64,000 nucleotides of DNA from Natronosporangium sp035305625 (GTDB lineage Bacteria; Actinomycetota; Actinomycetes; Mycobacteriales; Micromonosporaceae), in assembly GCA_963809545.1 (NCBI GenBank), contig CAWEKD010000005.1, positions 1,302,001-1,366,000 on the forward strand, given 5' to 3'. The notes beneath the pieces are model-generated. The model worked only from the letters and a program-made list of their open reading frames with translations, did no database searches and was not told where the DNA came from. Below are positions 57,931 to 64,000 of this stretch, piece after piece. Numbering within the stretch: the stretch's first letter is position 1; each line of letters begins with the position of its first letter. The position numbers and the translations under genes were made by a program.

Positions 57931-60587
57931 GACCGCACCGCCTTCCGGTAGGTCTCGGCCACCAGCTCCACCACCCGGCCCGCGGGGTTCCCGCTACCCG
58001 GCACCGGCAGGGCCTCTTCGATCCGTACGTCGCCGTCCTGGCGGCCCAGCAACTTGGACAAGGTCCGCAAGTGGAGCGCGTTGGTGAGGTCGACGTACTG
58101 CGGCTTGGGTTGGGTGAGGTAGCGCAGGTAGTCCTCAGTGCTGTCGGGCATCACCTGCCGGGAGGGGATGACGAACACCGAGGTGGGCAAGTCCAGCCGG
58201 GCGGCCCATTCCGCCGCGGCGACCGCCGGCACGTCTCCCCCCTGGTCGAGCTGGGTGCGCCAGGCGGTGACCGTGTCCACGGGCAGGAGCCAGGAGCGGC
58301 GGGCCAGCACCAGGTCCCGCCAGCGCAGCCGGGGCCGTACCGCCGCCGCCTGACTCTGGTCCATCGGGGCCAGATGGGAGAAGTCGACCAGACCGCTGCC
58401 CAGGTCCAGGTGCAGGTGGGCGAGCCGGTCCGGGAGGATGAACGGCACCAGGAAACCGAGGTAGAGCACGTCCAGCGGCCGGTCGTCGCCGGCCACCCGC
58501 AGCCGGACCTGATCGGTCTCGGGATCGTGGTAGAGCGACAGCGCGTCCGCGGCGATGCTGCCCCAGGCGGGATCCTCGCTGACTTCGTCGTCGAACAGCA
58601 GCGGATGTAGGTTGGCGTTGAAACCGTTCACCGGTCGGAACTGGGCGATCCGGGCCGTGGGGCCCAGCACCCGGCGGACCTGCGCGGCCACCCCCGCCCG
58701 GGCGGTGGGGGCGATCAGGTCGAGGAAGCGGCTGAGGAACCGTCCCCATCCGGCGTACACATGGTTGAGCACCAGCTGGGTGCGCTCGCCGGCCACCGCC
58801 GGCTGCACGAAGAAGCTGTACGAGCTGGGGCGGCGACGCACCCATTCGGGGAGGCCCCGGGCCGCGAGCTGGATCGCCTCCGGTGGGATGACCACCTCCG
58901 GGCTGCCTGGGTCGGCCGCCTCCCGCACCGCCGCGGTGACCGCCGCCCGCACCTCCGCCAGCTCCCGCAGTTGCGGAGTCAGCAGCGCGGCCTGCTCGGG
59001 GGTCTGGGCGCGGATGGTCCCGTCCAGCGCGACCGTCCCCACCCCCTGCCAGATCTCCGCCATCTCCAGCGAGAAGTCGGCCGCCCGGGGGCAGACCCCG
59101 CCGACGCCGTACCGGGCCACGAACTGGTCCCGTACCAGTTGCCGTACCGGCAGGTACTGATCGAACAGTTCGGCCAGCACCGTCAGCTCCGACAGTGCCG
59201 CCGCAGCCCGCCGGCCGTGTCGGGGACCGAGCGTGGCCGGGCGGGCCACCGCGACGTCCTCGGTGATCGGCATGGAGTCGTCCCACTCCAACCCGGCGGC
59301 GGTGAACAGGTCACGCCACCGTTGGCGCAGCTCCTCCAATGCGGCCGGTCGCTCCGCCGCCGGCAGGTTCGCGAACGCCCCGGTCCGGGCGTCGATGTCC
59401 CGCAGCCGGGTCGCGAGCGCGGGCCCCACGTCGCCATCGATCCGCTCCAGCCAGTCGGCGACGGTCCGGGGCAGGCGCGGATCCTGGGGATGGGCGGGCT
59501 GGATCGGCACCAACACGGCCTGGTCGAGCAGTTGGGACACGAACCGGTGCGCGACGGGGAGGGTCCGTTCCGCAGGGCCGGGCAGGTGGGCGGCCAGGGT
59601 CGTGGCCAGTTGGGCCGGGACCACCCCCGCCGCCCCCGCCTCCGCGACGGTCGTCAGCACCAGTGTCAAGGGGCCGCTCAGCGCGAGTTCGGCCCGCTCC
59701 TCCCGGGAGCCGAAGATCTGACCGCCGGCGCGGCTGAGGATGTCCCGGGAGAAGACCACCCGGTCGTCAGTCGTGCGCAGGGCGGGGGCGATCCGGTGCG
59801 GAACCCGATACCGGATCTCCGGCCGGGACAAGAGCGTGTGCACCAGGCTGCCGATCAGGGTGCGGTTGATCCGGACGTAGCCGCGTGCGTGGTCGGCGTG
59901 GTCGCTCGATTCGGGATGGTCGCGGTCGTCCCACACCCCCCAGCCGACGTGGGTGAACCAGGACAGTGGGCTGGTCTTGGCGGTGGCACGCAACGCGTAC
60001 CGCAGCACGTTCGGCTCGGCCTTGCGGGTCCGCTGGTCCGGGTGGCCGCCGCCGGCGGCCGCCCGATCCACCCCACGTAACAGGTCGCGGCCGACCATGG
60101 TGACGGCGCGCCGCAGCGGCTCGGCGGTGCAGGTTTCGGCGAGGGTGGCCCGCTCGGCGATGAGCGCCACCGGTGCCTGGTTGGTCAGCTCCTCCTGGAC
60201 CTGGGCCACCTCGGCGGCGGCGTCGAGCCACTCCCGCAGGCCGGGAATCCGCTCCGGCAGGTCACCGAGCGCCGCCAGCTGGGCGGGGCGTGGCAACCGT
60301 CCGTTATGGATGTCGCGCCGGAGGGGGAGCACCACCCGGCGGTGGAACTCCGGGTCGTGCTGGCTCGCGCTGGCGTAGAGGGCGTCGCTGACCGGGCCGG
60401 CCAGCCGCGCCAGCGTGGTGCGTAGCGTGATCAGTCGGGTCACCGCGTTCCGGAACGGCGCGGTCTCCGGCGCGGATGCCGGGTAAGGCAGGGCCGCGCT
60501 GCGGACCAGGGCGTAGGGGGCCAGGTCCACTTCCGTGGTCGGGTCGACACCGGTGGTGGGTGTGGCCTGAGTAGTCAGCGTGGTCAT
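57927..60587 (-). CDS. tRNA-Glu-dependent glutamylation protein (LazB/TbtB-like LanB N-terminal)
   Basis: An 886-residue LanB N-terminal protein. It includes VLRYALRATAKTSPLSWFTHVGWGVWD near residues 195-221, RINRTLIGSLVHTLL, GERTQLVLNHVYAGWGRFLSRF and VRLRVAGDDRPLDVLYLGF. It transfers glutamate from glutamyl-tRNA to Ser of the precursor, priming them for elimination to Dha. Full length as expected for a split LanB. The start overlaps the ABC permease stop by four bases. Confidence 0.87.
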   Translation of the reverse strand: MTTLTTQATPTTGVDPTTEVDLAPYALVRSAALPYPASAPETAPFRNAVTRLITLRTTLARLAGPVSDALYASASQHDPEFHRRVVLPLRRDIHNGRLPRPAQLAALGDLPERIPGLREWLDAAAEVAQVQEELTNQAPVALIAERATLAETCTAEPLRRAVTMVGRDLLRGVDRAAAGGGHPDQRTRKAEPNVLRYALRATAKTSPLSWFTHVGWGVWDDRDHPESSDHADHARGYVRINRTLIGSLVHTLLSRPEIRYRVPHRIAPALRTTDDRVVFSRDILSRAGGQIFGSREERAELALSGPLTLVLTTVAEAGAAGVVPAQLATTLAAHLPGPAERTLPVAHRFVSQLLDQAVLVPIQPAHPQDPRLPRTVADWLERIDGDVGPALATRLRDIDARTGAFANLPAAERPAALEELRQRWRDLFTAAGLEWDDSMPITEDVAVARPATLGPRHGRRAAAALSELTVLAELFDQYLPVRQLVRDQFVARYGVGGVCPRAADFSLEMAEIWQGVGTVALDGTIRAQTPEQAALLTPQLRELAEVRAAVTAAVREAADPGSPEVVIPPEAIQLAARGLPEWVRRRPSSYSFFVQPAVAGERTQLVLNHVYAGWGRFLSRFLDLIAPTARAGVAAQVRRVLGPTARIAQFRPVNGFNANLHPLLFDDEVSEDPAWGSIAADALSLYHDPETDQVRLRVAGDDRPLDVLYLGFLVPFILPDRLAHLHLDLGSGLVDFSHLAPMDQSQAAAVRPRLRWRDLVLARRSWLLPVDTVTAWRTQLDQGGDVPAVAAAEWAARLDLPTSVFVIPSRQVMPDSTEDYLRYLTQPKPQYVDLTNALHLRTLSKLLGRQDGDVRIEEALPVPGSGNPAGRVVELVAETYRKAVRS

Positions 60588-61339
60588 CCGTACCGCACCC
60601 CTTCATCCCGACGGAACGCCCAGTGGGCGATGCCTGCGAACACCACCGCCCAGCCGGCCAGCAGACCGATGGCCCACGCGGGAGTGGTCAGGTGGTCAGC
60701 GCGGCCGATCAGGGCCAGGACCAGATGCATCCACTCGTGGGTGGGCACGTACGGTGCGATCGCCGCCACCGCGTCGGGCATGAATTCCAGCGGCACGAAC
60801 AGCCCACCGAGGAAGGACAGGACCAGGAATCCGAGATTGGCGGCCATCATGGCGGCCCGTCCGGGCAACAGATAGCCGAAGGCCATTCCGAGGAAGGCGA
60901 ACGGCACCGCCCCGACCAGCACCGCCGCCAGCCACACCGGCCACATCCGCAGCGGTAGTTGAAGGTCGGTGGCGATTGCCGCCGTCACCAGCAATGGGAT
61001 CCAGGTGACCAGGTTGAAGGCGAGGACGAACAGCAGCCGTCCGCCGAATCGGGTCAGGCCGGAGATGGGGAGCAGCCGCAGGCGGCGTTCCCAGGGATTC
61101 TCACGATCACTGGCGATGCTGACCGCCAGCGCGGTCAGGGTCACGTTCAACGTACTGAACAACAGGAACGGAGTGATGATGTACTCGCTGCCGACACCCG
61201 CCGCGGCGAAGTCCCGGGCGCGTGCCAGCCCGAACAGGGCGAAGAACAGCAGCGGGAAGAAGAGCGCGGGGAGCCAGTAGGACGGGAGCCGGATCGTCTC
61301 GCGGGCGTGGCTGCCCGCGTGCAACAGGAGCAGGCGCAT
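60584..61339 (-). CDS. ABC-2-type transporter permease
   Basis: A 251-residue permease with six hydrophobic segments: LPSYWLPALFFPLLFFALFGLA, YIITPFLLFSTLNVTLTALAVS, FVLAFNLVTWIPLLVTAAIA, VWLAAVLVGAVPFAFLGMAFGYLLPGRAA, LGFLVLSFLGGLFVP and IGLLAGWAVVFAGIAHW. It pairs with the preceding ATPase. It would export the mature peptide and could give immunity. ATG 61339 begins one base after the ATPase stop. Confidence 0.88.
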   Translation of the reverse strand: MRLLLLHAGSHARETIRLPSYWLPALFFPLLFFALFGLARARDFAAAGVGSEYIITPFLLFSTLNVTLTALAVSIASDRENPWERRLRLLPISGLTRFGGRLLFVLAFNLVTWIPLLVTAAIATDLQLPLRMWPVWLAAVLVGAVPFAFLGMAFGYLLPGRAAMMAANLGFLVLSFLGGLFVPLEFMPDAVAAIAPYVPTHEWMHLVLALIGRADHLTTPAWAIGLLAGWAVVFAGIAHWAFRRDEGVRYG

Positions 61340-61340
61340 G

Positions 61341-62252
61341 TCAGGCCACCTCTTCCGGGATGCGCGTGTGGTCAAGGGTGCGGATGGAGATCGTGCGGAT
61401 GGCCTCTTCCAGGCCGACCCGATCGATCCGGATGTCCTGGAAGGGCACGTCCTGGTGGACCAGCGTCCGGACCACCCGATCGGGGTCGGGGGTGTAGATG
61501 TGGACCCGGTTGCCCTTGGTCTCCCACCGGTCGGTGTCGATGAGGCCGGGCAGGGTCGGCACCGGCCCGGTCACCGCGAAGTCCACCAGGTGGAGGCCGA
61601 CTTCCGCGCAGACCTCGGTCACTGAGCCGGTCCGGGCCACCTGCCCGCCGGCGATCACGACCACCCGATGGGCCAGGTGTTCGGCTTCCGCCATGTCGTG
61701 GGTGGTCAACACGACCCCGGTGCCGCGGAGTGCGGCTTCCGTGATCGCCGACCACATGCGGTCCCGGCTGGTGGCGTCCAGTCCGGTCGACGGCTCGTCC
61801 AAGAAGACCAGTTCCGGAGAGCCGATCAGCGCGGCGGCGAGCGCCACTCGACGGCGCTGCCCGCCGGACAGGGTGCCGTTGCGCTTGTGGAGGAACCCAC
61901 CGAGGTCCAGTGTGTCTACAAGCGATTCTCGAGGAACCGCTCGGGGATAGTGGGCGGCCAGGAGATCCAGCGTCTCGGCCACGGTCAGTCGCCACGGCAG
62001 CGCAGTGGCCTGGGGGGTCAGGCCGAGTCGGCGGCGGACGGAGACATGGGTGGGGTCGCCGCCGAGGACCTCCACGCGGCCAGCGGAGGGCCGACGCAAG
62101 CCGGCCAAGATTTCGATCATGGTGGATTTACCGGCCCCGTTGGGGCCCAGGACCGCGGTCACACCGGGGGGGATGGTGACCGACACGCTGTCCAGAGCGA
62201 CCACCGAGCCGTACGTCTTGGTGACGTGATCCAAGCGGGCAATGATGTCCAT
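61341..62252 (-). CDS. ABC transporter ATP-binding protein
   Basis: A 303-residue ATPase. Walker A GPNGAGKST near residues 35-43, Q-loop LTPQATALPW, signature LSGGQRRR near 130-137, Walker B LVFLDEPSTGLD near 150-161, and the switch His in LTTHDMAEAEHL. The 80-residue C-terminal extension is typical of drug-exporter (DrrA/CcmA-type) ATPases. ATG 62252 follows GGGAG. It is the first gene after the precursor, separated by a strong hairpin. Confidence 0.9.
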   Translation of the reverse strand: MDIIARLDHVTKTYGSVVALDSVSVTIPPGVTAVLGPNGAGKSTMIEILAGLRRPSAGRVEVLGGDPTHVSVRRRLGLTPQATALPWRLTVAETLDLLAAHYPRAVPRESLVDTLDLGGFLHKRNGTLSGGQRRRVALAAALIGSPELVFLDEPSTGLDATSRDRMWSAITEAALRGTGVVLTTHDMAEAEHLAHRVVVIAGGQVARTGSVTEVCAEVGLHLVDFAVTGPVPTLPGLIDTDRWETKGNRVHIYTPDPDRVVRTLVHQDVPFQDIRIDRVGLEEAIRTISIRTLDHTRIPEEVA

Positions 62253-62274
62253 TGGTTGCTCCCAGCGGGGACGG

Positions 62275-62303
62275 CCGGGGGGCGCGCGCCGCGCGCCCCC
62301 CGG
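62275..62303. terminator. very stable GC hairpin between precursor and transporter genes
   Basis: A 13-bp perfect stem (CCGGGGGGCGCGC with its complement) and a three-base loop lie between the precursor stop and the ATPase start, with no T-tract. Probably a partial terminator or mRNA-stabilising stem that keeps precursor transcript in excess over the enzyme genes; common in RiPP operons. Confidence 0.75.
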
Positions 62304-62398
62304 AGTGGACAGATTTTTCGGTACGTGCCGAGCGGTCGGCTCGGCCGATCGCCCGGGCACCGGCAGTCCCTGACGCTGCCGGTGCATCCGGCCGGGTC

Positions 62399-62584
62399 TT
62401 ACTGCAGTTCCGCCGAGCCGCCGCAGCTGGCGCAGCAGGAGCAGCTGCCGCAGCAGGAGCTGGAGCTGCTGCTGGAGCTACCGGACGACGCGCCGGTTTC
62501 CGGCAGGGCGACCGCGTCTCGCATCGAGGTGACCGACAGGACGTCCAGGTCCAGGTCGTCGATGTCGAAGGTGGTGTCGGCCAT
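62399..62584 (-). CDS. thiopeptide precursor peptide (LazA-like leader, Ser8/Cys-rich core)
   Basis: A 61-residue precursor. The acidic leader has LDLDVLSVTSMRDAVALPE, very like the lactazole precursor leader LazA as I remember it (ELTVTSLRDTVALPENGAS). After GAS come SG, eight consecutive Ser (36-43), then CCGSCSCCASC and GGSAELQ. The block starting at Ser43 has Ser at relative positions 1 and 11 and Cys at 12, the spacing of 29-membered thiopeptides. Six Cys (44, 45, 48, 50, 51, 54) could become thiazoles. The ribosome site AAGGAGGT is perfect, indicating high expression. Confidence 0.88.
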   Translation of the reverse strand: MADTTFDIDDLDLDVLSVTSMRDAVALPETGASSGSSSSSSSSCCGSCSCCASCGGSAELQ

Positions 62585-62900
62585 GAGGGTTACCTCCTTG
62601 AAATAGATCGGACTGTTTGCCGGGAGACCTATGTTGACTTCTGGTCTAACGTTCGGTTTCTCTCGGCTAGTTTGAGATTATTCAAACGATGAAGCGCAGT
62701 CAACTCAGAGGTTCAGCCAATGTCCGATGGCGAAGTGGATGGACGTCCTCGCTGATCAGGCGAGGGCAGAACGGGGCAAACCCCACTGATGTGGACGGCC
62801 GCTCAGAAATGCTGTCGGGATTGTCCGGTAGATCTGGACAGTCGGGTGTGTGGTATCGGGAGAAACGGTTAGCCAGCAGAGCCGGCGTTACGCGCGTCGG
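62585..62900. promoter_or_regulatory. precursor promoter region
   Basis: This 316-bp region has no coding frame with a natural composition. It lies between the ArsR-type gene and the precursor, both transcribed leftward. It holds the AAGGAGGT site before the precursor ATG, an inverted repeat at 62670-62687 and a small stem CCTCGC-N7-GCGAGG (62747-62765). A -10/-35 pair cannot be assigned with confidence. Confidence 0.5.
62670..62687. promoter_or_regulatory. inverted repeat upstream of the thiopeptide precursor
   Basis: GTTTGA-N6-TCAAAC, 6-bp perfect arms, 86 bp before the precursor ATG. It contains TATTCAAACG, which resembles TATTCAACG in the inverted repeat upstream of the ArsR-type gene, so the same regulator might bind both. 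Inferred. Confidence 0.45.
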
Positions 62901-63512
62901 TCAGGCGGTGGGCTCTGGCGGCGTGTGTCCGGCCACGCTGGGGTGCAGCGCGACCAGCAACGCGAACCGGGGCGCTCCCGGCTCACTGGCCTGCTCAAAG
63001 CGGCGGACCAGGGCGAGCAGTTCCTGACGGAACTCCGCCAGTCGGGATGCCGGCAGCTCGGCCACTGCCCGACTGAGCAGCATCCGCTCGGTCTCCGGCG
63101 CGTCCGGGGTGGCGGAGACGTGGCCGGTGGCGAGCCCGGTGGCGATCTCGTCCCGGGTCTGCTGGAGGAGCTTCGTCGCCAGCTCTCCCACCCCGGAACC
63201 GTCCTCCGTCCCGGTGCCGCCCGCGCGACGATGGAAGGTCAGATCCAGCTGGCCGGTGCCGTACCGCTTCTCGAGGATGCCGTTGACCAGCCGGGTCTCC
63301 CGGACCTGGAGCAGTCCGTGCTGTTCCAGCAGGTTGAGGTGGTAGTAGATCTTGGTAGGGGGGATCCCCACCTCGGCGGCGAACTCCTTGGCGGTCCACA
63401 GGCGGGCAGGCTCGGCCATCGCCCGCTCCAGCACGGTGAGCCGGATCGGATCCGCCACCGCCTTGAGGGTGGCGACATCCTTGACTATCCGAACCGGAAG
63501 GACCTCCGCCAC
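62901..63512 (-). CDS. ArsR-type winged-helix regulator, candidate thiopeptide cluster regulator
   Basis: A 203-residue protein with a winged helix in the first 85 residues (DVATLKAVADPIRLTVLERAMAEPARLWTAKEFAAEVGIPPTKIYYHLNLLEQHGLLQVRETR) and a helical C-terminal domain. The GTG at 63512 follows GGGAG. It lies immediately upstream of the thiopeptide precursor, which favours a local role. An inverted repeat lies before its own start. Effector unknown; it lacks metal-binding Cys. Confidence 0.82.
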   Translation of the reverse strand: MAEVLPVRIVKDVATLKAVADPIRLTVLERAMAEPARLWTAKEFAAEVGIPPTKIYYHLNLLEQHGLLQVRETRLVNGILEKRYGTGQLDLTFHRRAGGTGTEDGSGVGELATKLLQQTRDEIATGLATGHVSATPDAPETERMLLSRAVAELPASRLAEFRQELLALVRRFEQASEPGAPRFALLVALHPSVAGHTPPEPTA

Positions 63513-63544
63513 GACGCCCTGCTCCCTGTTAGTCGACTTGTATT

Positions 63545-63570
63545 CAACGCTTAATGATAGTTCAGCGTTG
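63545..63570. promoter_or_regulatory. inverted repeat upstream of the ArsR-type gene
   Basis: CAACGCT and AGCGTTG (7-bp perfect arms, 12-base spacer) lie 33-58 bp before the start of the ArsR-type gene and run into the 3' end of the next gene. Likely an operator for autoregulation; inferred from symmetry. Confidence 0.45.
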
Positions 63571-64000
63571 GGGGAGGGGCGTCGAGAGGGCGATCGGCAG
63601 GCGGACCAGCCCGGCTGACGGGGTGATCACTGCGGTCACCGGGCGGTCGTGCGGCTCGGCCGGTAACCGGTCACGCAGCTCGTCGTCGTACAGCAGCGCG
63701 ATCACCGGTACGCCCGGGGGGACCGTGGCCAGGGCTCGGTCGTATGAGCCGCCTCCTTTGCCGAGCCGAACTCCCCGCCGGTCCACCGCCAGCGCCGGGA
63801 CCACGACCAGGGTCGCGTCGGCGAGGGCGTGCGGTCCCAGGCGGGGGCCGGTCGCTTCGGCGGTCCCTTTCGGCCCAGGCACCAATTGTCCCAGGTAGAC
63901 CGCCCAATCCAGACTGAGATCGGGCTGGAGCACCGGCAGGATCAACCGGCCCGTGGGGGGTAGGTGCCGCGCCATCACCGCGGGCAGGTCCGGTCCGCCT
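63562..64000 (-). CDS. 5-formyltetrahydrofolate cyclo-ligase, N-terminus cut by the window edge
   Basis: The C-terminal part of a folate cyclo-ligase. The ATP-binding signature LGKGGGSYDRAL is followed by VIALLYDDELRDRLPAEPHDRPVTAVITP, which matches the family end. The frame is still open at 64000 (GGPDLPAVMARHLPP), so the gene runs off the window. The enzyme converts 5-formyl-THF to 5,10-methenyl-THF using ATP. It is housekeeping and marks the right border of the RiPP region. Confidence 0.88.
   Translation of the reverse strand, partial: GGPDLPAVMARHLPPTGRLILPVLQPDLSLDWAVYLGQLVPGPKGTAEATGPRLGPHALADATLVVVPALAVDRRGVRLGKGGGSYDRALATVPPGVPVIALLYDDELRDRLPAEPHDRPVTAVITPSAGLVRLPIALSTPLPQR

Overview
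The window looks like chromosomal DNA of a high-GC actinobacterium, most likely a member of the Micromonosporaceae. The support is very high third-position GC, GTG/TTG starts behind AGGAGG-type ribosome sites, and actinobacterial marker families: DUF3117, TatB, an Rv2578c-like radical SAM protein, DUF4190 proteins, DivIVA-domain protein, SARP/AfsR and PaaX regulators. The family placement is an inference from gene content. No rRNA, tRNA, CRISPR array or insertion sequence was recognised.

Positions 1-44 kb are mostly ordinary chromosome: an ArsR-regulated hydrolase; an MccF-like peptidase; an inositol phosphatase; WXG100/type VII-related proteins around an orphan N6-adenine DNA methylase; small DUF proteins and lipoproteins; an ECF42-type sigma factor with its DGPF/YCII partner; a PaaX-PaaG pair; leucyl aminopeptidase; HtrA; TatB; Mrp ATPase; three DUF4190 paralogues around an SDR; an Rv2578c-like rSAM protein; thioredoxin; an HTTM membrane protein; SpoU methyltransferase; a SigE-type sigma factor; a RecB-like nuclease; an ion channel; Dps; glutamine cyclotransferase; Fur; a SAF-domain protein; and FmdB. 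Three of these genes carry a single-base disruption: a tandem GNAT (frameshift), tag (in-frame TGA) and the ion channel (frameshift). These are either real decay or sequencing errors.

From 44.7 to 63.5 kb lies a RiPP region. A 990-residue AfsR-type regulator is followed on the plus strand by a small secreted Pro/Thr-rich protein, a transthyretin/HIU-hydrolase-fold protein that has lost most catalytic residues, a 64-residue peptide ending in Cys, and a radical SAM/SPASM enzyme. This set looks like an uncharacterised peptide-modification operon. Facing it, and separated by a perfect bidirectional hairpin, is a leftward operon with the full thiopeptide toolkit in the order I recall for lactazole (A-B-C-D-E-F): a 61-residue precursor, ABC ATPase and permease, tRNA-dependent glutamylation protein, pyridine synthase, RRE/ocin-ThiF protein, YcaO cyclodehydratase, an extra nitroreductase-fold protein, and a bifunctional elimination/dehydrogenase protein. 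The precursor has a LazA-like leader but an unusual core: eight consecutive serines followed by a Cys-rich block that fits a 29-membered thiopeptide ring. An ArsR-type regulator sits upstream of it.

The window ends in a truncated 5-formyltetrahydrofolate cyclo-ligase gene. Regulatory sites visible by eye include a near-perfect CIRCE element upstream of fmdB, a LexA-like box over the start of the Rv2578c homologue, a CRP-like palindrome before the ECF42 module, and several strong hairpins.
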